Below the pieces are notes generated by a model, which had not been told where the DNA came from, did no database searches, and was given only the letters and a program-made list of their open reading frames with translations. From Chitinophagaceae bacterium UBA1953 (GTDB lineage Bacteria > Bacteroidota > Bacteroidia > Chitinophagales > Chitinophagaceae), in NCBI GenBank assembly GCA_002336115.1, contig DDEN01000001.1:108510-172509 (forward strand): DNA of 64,000 bases. The letters run 5' to 3'. The translations under genes and the position numbers were made by a program. Below are positions 16,473 to 26,413 of this stretch, one piece after another. Position 1 is the first letter of the stretch, and each line of letters begins with the position of its first letter.

Positions 16473-19397
16473 ATGAAAAAAACATTAATTACTGCAAGTT
16501 TGTTCATATTGAGTATAAGCTGTTTTTCTCAGAGGAATTACACCTCACTTGTTAATCCGTTTATTGGTACAGGTGGTCATGGTCATACATATCCCGGTGC
16601 AACAATGCCGTTTGGTATGATGCAACTCAGTCCTGATACACGGCTGGAAGGATGGGATGGTTGCGGTGGTTATCATTACACCGATTCAATAATTTATGGA
16701 TTCTCACATACACACTTAAGTGGTACCGGTATTGCTGATTATTGTGATGTGCTGGTAATGCCTTTCACCGGTGATGTAAAGTGGAGGAATGATGAATACC
16801 GTTCGCCTTTCTCTCACAAAAAAGAAAAAGCAAGTCCGGGTTATTATGAAGTGCTGCTGGAAAAAAATAATATCCTTGCACGTCTTACAACCACCGTTCG
16901 TGCAGGTTTGCATGAATATACATTTGATAAAAATGCAACACAGGGAAAAATTCTTGTTGATTTAAAACACAGGGATGAAGTACTTGAATCATCCATTGAA
17001 GTGGTGAACGATTATGAAATAAAAGGATTCCGCCGCAGTAAATCATGGGCGCAAAATCAATACCTGTATTTCTACATGAAGTTTGAACAGCCTATCAAAC
17101 AATATGGTATTGCTTTGAACGATCTGTTGCAGCAGAACATCAAAACTGCACAAGGAAAAAATATAAAGGCTTATTTCAGTTTTAATTTGCCTGCAGGAAA
17201 AAAGATCAGGGTAAAAGTGGGTATTTCAGGTGTTAGTGCTGAAAATGCAAAACTCAATCTTGATACAGAAATCAGCGAATGGAATTTTGAACAGTTAAAA
17301 TCAAATGCTGAAAAAGCATGGAACAAAGAGCTGGGCAAAATCGAAATAAAAGGTGGTACAAAAGATCAGCAGATAGCTTTCTACTCGGCTTTGTATCATA
17401 CAGAAGTTGTTCCCAATATTTATACCGATGTGAATGGTGAATATCGTGGTACTGATCTCAAAGTGCACAAAGCTGAAGGCTTTACCAATTATTCTGTGTT
17501 TTCATTGTGGGATACACACAGAGCCTTGCACCCGTTAATGTCAATCATCAACCGTAAAAGAACAGGCGACTGGATTAATACTTTCCTTGTACAATACAAA
17601 TATGGCGGCATGCTGCCCGTGTGGGAATTAAGTGGTAATGAAACGTATTGCATGATCGGTTATCATTCTGTTCCGGTAATTGTAGATGCTTACCAGAAAG
17701 GCATCAGGAATTTTGATGCACAGCTTGCATTGAAAGCAATGGTTGATTATGCGGAAAGTAACCGCTTTGGCATTTCGCATTATGCAAAGCAGGGATATTT
17801 AAGTAACGATGTGGATCATGAAAGTGCATCCAAAACTGTTGAATATGCTTACGACGACTGGTGTATTTCACAGTTGGCAAAATGGCTGGGTAATGATGAA
17901 GTCTATCAGCGTTACAATTTACGTTCATTGAACTACCGCAATCTGTTTGATCCAACTATTTATCACATACGTGGTAAAGTACAGGCATTCTGGTTTTCAC
18001 CTTTCAATGCAACGGAAATCAATAACTTCTTTACTGAGGGGAACTCCTGGCATTATTCATTTACTGCACAACAGGATATTGATGGATTGATTACTGTTTA
18101 TGGTGGCAAAGAAAATTTCCTTCGCAAGATGGAAGAATTATTTACAACCTCACAACAACTGAGCGGAAGAGAACAATCAGATGTTACTGGATTGGTTGGT
18201 CAGTATGCTCATGGAAATGAACCGAGTCATCATCTTGCATATCTCTTTAATTATGGCGGAAGACCATGGCGTACACAGGAAGTGATTCATAGAATATGTA
18301 CAGAATTTTATCCCAACAATCCTGATGGGTTGATTGGTAACGAAGACTGCGGACAAATGAGTGCATGGTTTGTATTGAGTTCAATGGGTATTTATCAACC
18401 AACACCCGGCAGCGGTATTTATGCACTTGGCACAACGTTGTTTGATGAAGCGAAAATTCATTTAGAGAATGGAAAAACATTTACCATCACTGCAAAAAAT
18501 CATAGGCCCGGAAACTTTTATGTAAACAATGTTTTGCTGAATGGTAAACAACATCCTGAAACATTTATTAAACATACGGATATTGAAAACGGCGGTTCAA
18601 TGGTTTTTGAAATGAGCAGTACGCCGAATAAAACAAGAGGAACAAAAGATGCTGATATGCCTCATTCAAAAGTGGATGATTCAAAGTTTGTTCCCGTTCC
18701 ATTCTTTGATATGAGTGAATACAAGTTCAAACAGGATATTCATGTAGTGCTGAAAGATCTTGATCCAACCGCAGGGATTTATTATGCTGTTCAAACCGAT
18801 TCTGATGACGAGATTGTTTATTTAAAATATGCTGAACCATTTTCAATTAATCAAACTTCGGTGATAAAAGTATTTGCAGAAAAGAATGGAGTAAAGAGCC
18901 CGGTTGTTACACAAAAATTTACAAAAATTGCCAGCGACAGAACAATTGAAGTAATAAGTACAGTAAATTCCATGTACACCGCCGGAGGGAAAGAAGCATT
19001 GATTGATGGAATTATGGGAACTGTAAATTGGAAAACAGGTGAGTGGCAGAGTTATTTCAATAAAGATTTTGTTGCAGTGATTGATTTGTCAAAAGTTCGC
19101 CCGGTTCATTATGTAGGTGTTCACGTTTTGCAGGATGTAAGTCCCTGGATTGTTTTTCCAAAAGAAGTTGTATTTGAAATGAGTAATGATGGAATATCAT
19201 ATCAGCCGTTGGTTACTATAGCCAATAAAATTACAACCGATGAGCACGGGCCTGTTGTGCAGGAGCTTGGTACAAATGTTAATGCAGAAGCAAGATATAT
19301 ACGCATAACTGCAAAAAATGGAGGTGTGTTGCCTGCCTGGCATGAAAGTGCAGGTTCTCCAACGCATATTTTTATTGATGAGGTTTTAATACAGTAG
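16473..19397 (+). CDS. Secreted GH92 alpha-mannosidase with C-terminal discoidin-like domain
   Basis: Predicted calcium-dependent inverting exo-alpha-mannosidase (typically alpha-1,2). Signal peptide MKKTLITASLFILSISCFSQ. GH92 signatures are NPFIGTGGHGHTYPGA, FGMMQLSPDTR, GYHYTDSIIYGFSHTHLSGTG, the DHESASKTVEYAYDDW segment, and GNEDCGQMSAWFV, which contains the family's conserved acidic residues. After the catalytic part (to about residue 735) comes a chitobiase C-terminal-like region (about 755-825), then an F5/8 type C (discoidin) carbohydrate-binding domain (about 830-974, RYIRITAKN). Total 974 residues, longer than the usual 700-770 because of these additions. Its substrate, alpha-linked mannose, differs from the beta-mannan targeted by GH26 and GH2, hinting at glycoprotein or yeast mannan as additional food. 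Confidence 0.93.
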   Translation: MKKTLITASLFILSISCFSQRNYTSLVNPFIGTGGHGHTYPGATMPFGMMQLSPDTRLEGWDGCGGYHYTDSIIYGFSHTHLSGTGIADYCDVLVMPFTGDVKWRNDEYRSPFSHKKEKASPGYYEVLLEKNNILARLTTTVRAGLHEYTFDKNATQGKILVDLKHRDEVLESSIEVVNDYEIKGFRRSKSWAQNQYLYFYMKFEQPIKQYGIALNDLLQQNIKTAQGKNIKAYFSFNLPAGKKIRVKVGISGVSAENAKLNLDTEISEWNFEQLKSNAEKAWNKELGKIEIKGGTKDQQIAFYSALYHTEVVPNIYTDVNGEYRGTDLKVHKAEGFTNYSVFSLWDTHRALHPLMSIINRKRTGDWINTFLVQYKYGGMLPVWELSGNETYCMIGYHSVPVIVDAYQKGIRNFDAQLALKAMVDYAESNRFGISHYAKQGYLSNDVDHESASKTVEYAYDDWCISQLAKWLGNDEVYQRYNLRSLNYRNLFDPTIYHIRGKVQAFWFSPFNATEINNFFTEGNSWHYSFTAQQDIDGLITVYGGKENFLRKMEELFTTSQQLSGREQSDVTGLVGQYAHGNEPSHHLAYLFNYGGRPWRTQEVIHRICTEFYPNNPDGLIGNEDCGQMSAWFVLSSMGIYQPTPGSGIYALGTTLFDEAKIHLENGKTFTITAKNHRPGNFYVNNVLLNGKQHPETFIKHTDIENGGSMVFEMSSTPNKTRGTKDADMPHSKVDDSKFVPVPFFDMSEYKFKQDIHVVLKDLDPTAGIYYAVQTDSDDEIVYLKYAEPFSINQTSVIKVFAEKNGVKSPVVTQKFTKIASDRTIEVISTVNSMYTAGGKEALIDGIMGTVNWKTGEWQSYFNKDFVAVIDLSKVRPVHYVGVHVLQDVSPWIVFPKEVVFEMSNDGISYQPLVTIANKITTDEHGPVVQELGTNVNAEARYIRITAKNGGVLPAWHESAGSPTHIFIDEVLIQ

Positions 19398-19427
19398 AAG
19401 TTTTTTAAAATTTTTATTTCAAAACGA

Positions 19428-21860
19428 ATGAAACAGAATTTTTTTCTGACCTGTATCTTTTTTATTTTTCTTAATACTGAGGTAAAATCACAACAAGGAG
19501 ATATTATTATACGCTTTGATTCAGCAGCAAAAAATTTTACTGAAAGCATGCCTTTGGGTAACGGCCGTTTAGGTGCAATGGTTTTTGGAAGCACTACAAA
19601 AGAACGTATTGCGCTCAATGAAATTTCTTTATGGAGCGGCGGGCCACAGGATGCGGATAATGAAAATGCATACAAGTTTCTTCCCGCAGTACAGCAGTTT
19701 TTGTTGCAGGGAAAAAACAAAGAAGCACAGGAACTGCTGCAGAAAAATTTTGTGGCAAAAGGAAGAGGTTCTGGTTTTGGTACAGGTGCAAAAGATAAAT
19801 ACGGTTGCTATCAAACAATGGGCGACCTAATTATTAAATGGAAAGACAGTTCATCAACTGCAACCAACTATAAACGCTGGTTAAATCTTGAAACAGCAAA
19901 AGCCACTACCACGTTCACCCGTAGCAACAGCAACTTTACCGAAGAAGTGTTTACTGATTTTGTGAATGATATTACATGGGTAAAACTTACATCATCAGTT
20001 AAAGGAGCAATTAATGTACAGCTTGAATTGTACCGTAAAGAAAATGCAAACATTACTGCAAAAGGTAAACAAATTGTAATGCTTGGTCAGCTTCCATCGG
20101 GTGCTGATAAAGGAATGCAGTTTGCTACTGTGCTGAATGTAATTACAAAAGATGGTCGTGTGGTGATAGATGCAAATGTATTATCGGTTGAAAAAGCAAC
20201 TGAAGTGTGGGTACAGATTTCATCAGCCACCAATTACAATTGGAAAGATGGTTCGCTGAATAAAGAAGATGTACTGGCAAAAACAAATCAATACATTAAA
20301 AAAGCACAAGGCATTTCATTTGCTGCTGCCGATGTAAAAAGCAAAACTGCTTTTCAGAAATTATTCAACCGATGCAGGTGGAACATGCCGGAGAATAAAG
20401 ATGTAAACAATATAACAACCAATCAACGTTTAGTTCGTTACCAGCAGGACGGAAGTGATCCACAATTACCTGTGTTGTATTTCAACTTCGGACGTTACCT
20501 GCTCATCTCATCTTCACGCCCCGGTTTATTACCTGCCAACCTGCAGGGGCTTTGGGCTGTTGAATATCAAACACCATGGAACGGCGATTATCATCTCAAC
20601 ATTAATATACAAATGAACTATTGGTTATCGGAGATCACCAATCTTTCATCATTGTCTGAACCAATTCATCACTTCACCAAAAACCTTGTTGCCAACGGAG
20701 AAAAAACAGCAAAGGCTTATTACAATGCCAATGGCTGGGTGGCGCATGTAATCAGTAACCCGTGGTTCTTTACATCGCCGGGCGAAGGTGCTAACTGGGG
20801 TTCAACATTAACAGGTGGTGCGTGGATGTGTGAACATATCTGGGAACATTACCGCTTTACAAGAGATACTGCATTTCTCAAAGAATATTATCCTGTATTA
20901 AAAGGTGCAGCAAAATTTTTACAATCCATTTTAATTAAAGAACCGGTGCATGGCTGGTATGTAACAGCGCCATCCAATTCGCCGGAGAATACATACATTA
21001 TGCCCAATGGTTTCCAGGGACAAACATGTATGGGTCCAACCATTGATATGCAGATTTGCCGTGAACTGTTTCATGCATGCATCAGCTCTGCAAACATTTT
21101 ACGGATGGATATTGAATGGGCAAGCGAACTCACTGCATTAATTCCGCAGTTAGCACCTGACCAGGTTGGTGCTGAAGGTGATCTGAATGAATGGGTGAAT
21201 GACTGGAAAGATGCAGATCCACATCACCGTCATACATCACATCTGTACGGACTTCATCCTTACGATGAAATTACTCCATGGGGCACACCCGAACTTGCAA
21301 CAGCAGCAAGGAAAACTCTGACGATGCGTGGCGATGAAGGAACAGGATGGAGTAAAGCATGGAAAATAAATTTCTGGGCAAGGCTGGGCGATGGTGATCA
21401 TGCAGCTTCGTTATTAAAACAATTGCTGAAACCAATTAACGTAGAAGGAATGGTGATGCATGGTGGTGGTACGTACAGCAATTTGTTCTGTGGTCATCCT
21501 CCTTTCCAGATTGATGGAAACTTTGGTGGCACAAGTGGTATTACTGAAATGTTATTGCAAAGTCATGGTGATGATGAAGTGATCCGTTTGCTGCCTGCAT
21601 TACCTACCAGCAAGGATTGGGCAACAGGTTCAGTAAAAGGAGTGAAGGCCCGTGGTGGTTTTGAAGTGAATATGTACTGGAGCGATAACAAACTGCAAAA
21701 AGCAGAAATTACAGCAAGCAAAAAAGCTGTTTGTAAAATTTATCTCCCTGCAGGTAAAGCCATTAAAGACAAAGCAGGAAAAGTTGTGGTTGCAGCAGTG
21801 AGCGAAAACCGTATTGCAACGTTTAAAGCAGTGGTAGGTGAAGTGTATGTGGTGATGTAG
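19428..21860 (+). CDS. Secreted GH95 alpha-L-fucosidase (or alpha-L-galactosidase)
   Basis: Predicted inverting exo-enzyme acting on terminal alpha-1,2-L-fucose (some GH95 members prefer L-galactose, as in xyloglucan). A leader ends EVKSQ. The N-terminal beta domain contains SMPLGNGRLGAMVFG and ALNEISLWSGGP; the (alpha/alpha)6 barrel holds TPWNGDYHLNINIQMNYW with the catalytic Asn pair, MGPTIDMQICRELF, and IDGNFGGTSGI with the conserved Asp. Length 810 is typical. It is the last gene of the plus-strand glycosidase run and is followed by a strong hairpin terminator at 21922-21962, which marks the operon end. Confidence 0.93.
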   Translation: MKQNFFLTCIFFIFLNTEVKSQQGDIIIRFDSAAKNFTESMPLGNGRLGAMVFGSTTKERIALNEISLWSGGPQDADNENAYKFLPAVQQFLLQGKNKEAQELLQKNFVAKGRGSGFGTGAKDKYGCYQTMGDLIIKWKDSSSTATNYKRWLNLETAKATTTFTRSNSNFTEEVFTDFVNDITWVKLTSSVKGAINVQLELYRKENANITAKGKQIVMLGQLPSGADKGMQFATVLNVITKDGRVVIDANVLSVEKATEVWVQISSATNYNWKDGSLNKEDVLAKTNQYIKKAQGISFAAADVKSKTAFQKLFNRCRWNMPENKDVNNITTNQRLVRYQQDGSDPQLPVLYFNFGRYLLISSSRPGLLPANLQGLWAVEYQTPWNGDYHLNINIQMNYWLSEITNLSSLSEPIHHFTKNLVANGEKTAKAYYNANGWVAHVISNPWFFTSPGEGANWGSTLTGGAWMCEHIWEHYRFTRDTAFLKEYYPVLKGAAKFLQSILIKEPVHGWYVTAPSNSPENTYIMPNGFQGQTCMGPTIDMQICRELFHACISSANILRMDIEWASELTALIPQLAPDQVGAEGDLNEWVNDWKDADPHHRHTSHLYGLHPYDEITPWGTPELATAARKTLTMRGDEGTGWSKAWKINFWARLGDGDHAASLLKQLLKPINVEGMVMHGGGTYSNLFCGHPPFQIDGNFGGTSGITEMLLQSHGDDEVIRLLPALPTSKDWATGSVKGVKARGGFEVNMYWSDNKLQKAEITASKKAVCKIYLPAGKAIKDKAGKVVVAAVSENRIATFKAVVGEVYVVM

Positions 21861-21869
21861 TTTTGTTTC

Positions 21870-21905
21870 ACGCAAAGGCGCAAAGAATACAAAGGACGCA
21901 AAGAA
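21870..21905. repeat. CGCAAAG short-motif repeat
   Basis: Three near-copies of CGCAAAG (GCAAAGGCGCAAAGAA...ACGCAAAG) lie just after the GH95 stop codon and before its terminator. The stretch is non-coding, and its orientation gives no promoter or terminator signal. Confidence 0.5.
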
Positions 21906-21921
21906 GAGTTTGAAATATTTT

Positions 21922-21962
21922 AAGACCTGTAAGGTTTCAAAAACTTTACAGGTCTTTTTTAT
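21922..21962 (+). terminator. Rho-independent terminator of the glycosidase operon
   Basis: A 16-bp stem (left arm 21922-21937, right arm 21941-21956, one G-U pair, CAA loop or slightly larger) built on AAGACCTGTAA / TTACAGGTCTT is followed by a run of T to 21962. It lies 62 nt downstream of the GH95 stop. Confidence 0.85.
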
Positions 21963-22114
21963 TCTGTATGGCAGGTCTTTTAAAAAGTTAGTGCGTTGAA
22001 TTTTTGAATAAGTGACTCCTTCCTGCAAGTTTCCAAACTTTGCAACATTATGAGAATGATCGTGATCGTTTTTTACAATTAATCCTTTCAGATCACTTAG
22101 TACCCCCGGCCGTT

Positions 22115-24658
22115 TTACGCCGAATTTCTTGCTGCATTAATAATTCCAAAGGAGCAGCGCATAATGAGTTTTTCGTACACTTCTTTGCTGGTGGTTAATG
22201 CTCCGGGTTCGTTCATTGCCCGGCATCTGGAAATAGCATACTGCTGAATGGTGAGCAATGGCAGCACTATACGTTCACGCATTTGGATGGACTGCTGTTC
22301 AACCGGGTAATCTTCCATGAGCTCTGTATTGCCGCTGAGCATAAGTACATACTTTTTGGTAAGCTCATATTCATCGTAAATCATTTGCCAGATTACTCCA
22401 TAAACCGGGTGCGATGATAAAAATTCTGTGAGCGGGAAATTGCATTTACGCATACTCATTTCACAGTTGTCGAACAGTGTGCGTACAAACATTGAGCTGT
22501 TGTAAAGACTCTTTATTTCATGAAAGCGCCTTTGTTCATCCAATGCTTTTAATGCAGTTCCTACTCCGTAATAGCCGGTTACAGTTTGTTTTAACTGGCT
22601 CCACGAGCCTACATATGGAATGGCACGCAGATCTTTTAATTCAAGACGTGATGATGCTCCACGTTTTGTGGGGCGGCTTGCAATATTGGTGTCGCTGTAA
22701 TATTTGAGCGGACTTACATCAACTAAATATTGCATGAAGTAGGGATGTTTTTTCAGCTCTACATACGAGTCGAAACTTTTCTTTGCTATTTCTATAATTA
22801 AATCCTCTTCGGCTTTCTGCAGCGTGATTTTTGATGTTGAAAACAAATCATTGCTGATGCCTGCATTAAGCAGTTGCTCAATATTAAACTGTGCAGCTTC
22901 CACCGTGCCGAAGTTTGAACTTACTGTTTGTCCCTGAATGGTTACCTGTATTTCCTTGTTGGCAATGTTTTTTCCCATTGATGCGTAAAACTTATGTGTT
23001 TTACCACCGCCACGGGCAGGCGGGCCGCCACGACCATCAAAGAACATAACATCAATACCATATTGTTTTGAAATCTGTGTAAGTTCTTCTTTGGCTTTGT
23101 AAATACTCCAGTTAGCCATGAGGTAACCACCATCTTTTGTTCCATCGCTGAAGCCAAGCATGATTGTTTGCTGGTTGCTGCGTTTAAGCAGATGCTGCCT
23201 GTACACATCATGTTCATACAATTCTTTCATTACCGTTGCTGCTGACTGCAAATCATCAACTGTTTCAAATAAAGGAACAATATCAAGTGTGAGATTTTCT
23301 TTTGTCCAGCCACTTAATATCAATAATTGATATACTTCCATTACATTCACTGCAGACGAACATTGGCTGATAATATAGCGATGACATCCGTTTTCACCAT
23401 TGGTTAACTGAATATTTTGAATGCTGCGCATTACATTCATTGTTTCTTCCAGCATTTCATCTCCAACCATATTTTCGGCATCGGTTTTATAGCCGGGCAA
23501 AAATTCAAACGAAGATATTTTCTGTTTTGCGGCAATTGCAGATAATACCTTGCTGTGTATGCTGCTATCCTGCCGTATGTCAAGCGATGCAAAGTATAAG
23601 CCAAATAACTGCACTCTGTTGATGAACTGTTCCAGCGACTGCTGAAATAAACCATTGTGCTGATGAATGAGTATTTCTCTTATTTCAAATAAGGTATTCA
23701 GTATTTCTTCTTTGGTAAGTTGTGTTGTGTGGCCCGGAATAAAAATATTGTCGTATAATTTTTTTTCAAGTTCTGCAAGCAATACATCCACGCCTTCAAA
23801 TGTTAGGCGGCGTTTTAAACGCCGGATATCGAGATAATAACATTTAATGACCGAACCCCGCAACTGTTCCGCAACTTTCAGTGTAATACCAGTTGTAACA
23901 AAAGGATTGCCATCCCTGTCGCCACCGGGCCAGAACCCCATGCGTATGAGTGGTTTGTTAAATTCAATACCAAGCTGTAGCTGGTTTTTAATGCCTGCAT
24001 AAATTTTACCTGCTGCTGAGTAAAATACATTTTCAAGATACCAGATGAGGCTGATTGCTTCATCGTAAGGAGTTGGCTTTTGTTTTTTCAGAAAAGGTGT
24101 TTTACCCAACTGCTGAAGGTATGTGTTGATCTGTGCTGCATTATTTTCAGATAAGGCTTTTGATAAATCGTGTATAATACCCAGCACAGAACCAGGATAA
24201 AACTGTGTGGGGTGCGCCGTTAGTACCAGCCGTACCGAATAATCATCAAGCTTTTTAACGAGATCGTTTTCCTTTTGCTGTTGCTGCACATCGTTAAACA
24301 GTTGCTTCATGCTTCCGTTGCCCTGCATATCATGTACCTGCCGAAAGGCGGCATCTTCCAGTGCATCAAACAAAACAATCTGCCTTTCAGTATATTGAAC
24401 AAAACGGAAAAGCAAATCGATCTGCTGCTGTTCTGTAACATAGGTTGTGTGACGTTTAAAAAAATCGTCGAGTATTTGTAACGGACTTTGTTTTTTCCTG
24501 TAACCATCTTCGCAATTTGCTGCAAGGAGCGATAATAAAATACCCGTGCGTTCAATACGGTGAAATGGCAAAGAGGTAAATAAGCTATTATAGAGCTGAA
24601 ACTTGATTCCAACCTGGTTGCGGAACTGCTGTAGTTCGGCTGATTTTGAAAATGACAT
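22115..24658 (-). CDS. ppc: Phosphoenolpyruvate carboxylase
   Basis: Carboxylates PEP to oxaloacetate to replenish the TCA cycle; cytoplasmic, normally a tetramer. Hallmarks are LTAHPTQFYPGSVL with the catalytic His, GFWPGGDRDGNPFVT, MLGFSDGTKDGGYLMANW, and FDGRGGPPARGGGKTH, the mobile glycine-rich loop. The ATG at 24658 (MSFSKSAELQQFRNQ) is chosen; the longest open frame would begin at a GTG 27 nt upstream, which is less likely. Length 847, close to the family. The C-terminus ends IINAARNSA rather than the common NTG, an interesting deviation that should be compared with other Bacteroidota enzymes. It is monocistronic on the minus strand and divergent from the cupin gene. Confidence 0.95.
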   Translation of the reverse strand: MSFSKSAELQQFRNQVGIKFQLYNSLFTSLPFHRIERTGILLSLLAANCEDGYRKKQSPLQILDDFFKRHTTYVTEQQQIDLLFRFVQYTERQIVLFDALEDAAFRQVHDMQGNGSMKQLFNDVQQQQKENDLVKKLDDYSVRLVLTAHPTQFYPGSVLGIIHDLSKALSENNAAQINTYLQQLGKTPFLKKQKPTPYDEAISLIWYLENVFYSAAGKIYAGIKNQLQLGIEFNKPLIRMGFWPGGDRDGNPFVTTGITLKVAEQLRGSVIKCYYLDIRRLKRRLTFEGVDVLLAELEKKLYDNIFIPGHTTQLTKEEILNTLFEIREILIHQHNGLFQQSLEQFINRVQLFGLYFASLDIRQDSSIHSKVLSAIAAKQKISSFEFLPGYKTDAENMVGDEMLEETMNVMRSIQNIQLTNGENGCHRYIISQCSSAVNVMEVYQLLILSGWTKENLTLDIVPLFETVDDLQSAATVMKELYEHDVYRQHLLKRSNQQTIMLGFSDGTKDGGYLMANWSIYKAKEELTQISKQYGIDVMFFDGRGGPPARGGGKTHKFYASMGKNIANKEIQVTIQGQTVSSNFGTVEAAQFNIEQLLNAGISNDLFSTSKITLQKAEEDLIIEIAKKSFDSYVELKKHPYFMQYLVDVSPLKYYSDTNIASRPTKRGASSRLELKDLRAIPYVGSWSQLKQTVTGYYGVGTALKALDEQRRFHEIKSLYNSSMFVRTLFDNCEMSMRKCNFPLTEFLSSHPVYGVIWQMIYDEYELTKKYVLMLSGNTELMEDYPVEQQSIQMRERIVLPLLTIQQYAISRCRAMNEPGALTTSKEVYEKLIMRCSFGIINAARNSA

Positions 24659-24847
24659 AATTCTCCAGTTGTTTAATGCCGGCACTCAATCGTGGAGGGT
24701 GAAAGGTAAAAAGAATTCAATGGTTGGAGAAATTTGTTTGTGTAAAGAAGGATTCGGCTCACATTTGTTTGTTATGGCGGACGTGTTTAAACACCGGCGA
24801 TTCTTATGTCATAAAGCGAATATCCAAAAACTTCCAGTGATCTTGGA

Positions 24848-24880
24848 TTGGACTGATTGCGTTTATTAATGTTACTTTTG
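24848..24880 (+). promoter_or_regulatory. Putative Bacteroidota-type promoter for the cupin gene
   Basis: TTG at 24848-24850 and TACTTTTG at 24873-24880 are separated by 22 nt. This matches the Bacteroidota primary sigma pattern (-33 TTG/TTTG, -7 TAnnTTTG). Transcription would begin about 24887, leaving a leader of about 58 nt before the cupin ATG. Confidence 0.5.
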
Positions 24881-24944
24881 CAAATGATTCAACCTGTTTT
24901 ATTTCAAAAAGAATTTGGGTTGATAATCTGTAAACAGTTGTCAT

Positions 24945-25235
24945 ATGATAAACGGAAACATCAGTGAATTTATTAAGTTCGATAAAACAGGAAAGGCAGT
25001 ACTTTATAAAGAAGAACGGTTTCATGTAGTATTACTGAACTTGCCTGAAGGCGAGGAGCTGAAACCTCATATTTCCAAAACAGATGTGTTTTGTATTGTA
25101 CAGAAAGGCGAAGCTGAATTTATTCTTGAAGGCAAATCAATTATTATTAAAAAAGGCGATTTAATTTCATTCAAAGCCAAAGAAGAACATGCTGTGAAAG
25201 CCCGTACTGATTTCAGTATGTTGCTTATGAAATGA
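24945..25235 (+). CDS. Small single-domain cupin protein
   Basis: A 96-residue protein consisting of one cupin beta-barrel. Cupin motif 1 is partly visible as LPEGEELKPHISKTDVFCIVQKGEAEF and motif 2 as KKGDLISFKAKEEHAVKA. Two of the usual metal-binding positions (His, Glu, His) are recognisable, but motif 1 has only one clear His, so metal binding is uncertain. Such small cupins bind metals or small molecules, and their roles are rarely known. It is transcribed away from ppc and convergent with lpxB, with no operon partner. The ATG at 24945 is the only suitable start. Confidence 0.82.
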   Translation: MINGNISEFIKFDKTGKAVLYKEERFHVVLLNLPEGEELKPHISKTDVFCIVQKGEAEFILEGKSIIIKKGDLISFKAKEEHAVKARTDFSMLLMK

Positions 25236-25264
25236 TTTTTTACCGCAAAGAGAGCAATTAAAAC

Positions 25265-26374
25265 TCAGGCAGAAACAAAGTTATAGATAGCTGCTGCTGC
25301 TTTGGCAGAAGCACTTTCTTTTGCGCTGAGTTTATTTTTTAACTGGCTGTAATTGTTCAACAATTCAGTACGCTGAGGTGAGCCGGGTAAAATTTTTTCT
25401 AATTCCGTTTTAATATTGGCAGCATTCATTTCGTGCTGAATCAATTCCTTCACTACTTCTTTATCCATTATAAGATTTACAAGCGAAATGTATTTAATAT
25501 TTATAAGCCGTTTGGCTATCTGGTAACTGATTTCGTTGCCCTTGTAGCAAACCACCTCCGGGATTTCAAACAGCGCAGTTTCCAATGTGGCTGTTCCGCT
25601 TGTTACCAATGCTGCTGTTGATTGCTGCAATAAGGCATATGTTTTATTTGAAACTGATGAAACATTGTTGTATTGCTGAAGCATGTTCTGATATAATAAA
25701 TCATCCAGGCCGGGTGCTTTTGCAACAATAAACTGGTATTGAGGAAATGATTTGCTTACTTCAAGCATAACCGGCAGCTTTTTTAATATTTCCTGTCTGC
25801 GGCTTCCTGGCAGCAGTGCAATAACAGGTTTCTGCGAAAATTTTTCACCGGAACTCTGTAATTTCTTCTGTTCAACTTCTTCAACAAGGGGATGACCAAC
25901 ATATTCCACATCCCAGTTCCATTTGTTTTTGTAATATTCTTTTTCAAACGGAAGAATTACCAGCATTTTATCAATGCATTGTTTCATCATCTTCACCCTG
26001 TTTTCTTTCCATGCCCAAACTTGTGGCGAAATGTAATAAACCACTTTCAGATTGTTTTCTTTTGCCCATGCAGCAATACGCAGGTTAAATCCCGGATAAT
26101 CAATCAGCACCAGAACATCGGGGTTAAATGCAAGAATGTCTTTTTTACAAAATGAAAGATTTTTGAAAATGGTACGGATATTCATCAGTACTTCGGCAAA
26201 GCCCATAAATGCAAGCTCACGATAGTGCTTTACCAGTTCGGCTCCGGCCAACTGCATTTTATCACCGCCCCAGCAGCGGATATGTGCATTATTATCCTGC
26301 CTGTGCAATTCATTAATAAGATTACTGCCGTGTAAATCGCCGCTTGCTTCGCCTGCTATAATGTAATATTTCAT
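25265..26374 (-). CDS. lpxB: Lipid-A-disaccharide synthase
   Basis: Glycosyltransferase (GT19) joining UDP-2,3-diacylglucosamine and lipid X to form the lipid A disaccharide on the inner face of the inner membrane. The N-terminus MKYYIIAGEASGDLHGS is diagnostic, followed by CWGGDKMQLAG, MGFAEVL, LIDYPGFNLRIA, YYISPQVWAWKENRV, PFEKEYY, YVGHPLVE and LLPGSRRQEI, then VTSGTATLETALF. Length 369 is standard. It lies 39 nt downstream of the large histidine kinase gene on the same strand, so read-through is possible although a functional link is not evident. It shows that the organism makes a lipid A outer membrane. Confidence 0.96.
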   Translation of the reverse strand: MKYYIIAGEASGDLHGSNLINELHRQDNNAHIRCWGGDKMQLAGAELVKHYRELAFMGFAEVLMNIRTIFKNLSFCKKDILAFNPDVLVLIDYPGFNLRIAAWAKENNLKVVYYISPQVWAWKENRVKMMKQCIDKMLVILPFEKEYYKNKWNWDVEYVGHPLVEEVEQKKLQSSGEKFSQKPVIALLPGSRRQEILKKLPVMLEVSKSFPQYQFIVAKAPGLDDLLYQNMLQQYNNVSSVSNKTYALLQQSTAALVTSGTATLETALFEIPEVVCYKGNEISYQIAKRLINIKYISLVNLIMDKEVVKELIQHEMNAANIKTELEKILPGSPQRTELLNNYSQLKNKLSAKESASAKAAAAIYNFVSA

Positions 26375-26413
26375 GCAGTGCTAAGATAAGAAGGTAACTG
26401 CGAAAGAAAAGAT

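Noticed and set aside
24659..24685. GTG start of ppc
   Set aside because: An ATG at 24658 matches the family's N-terminus; the extra residues (MPALNNWRI) are not expected.
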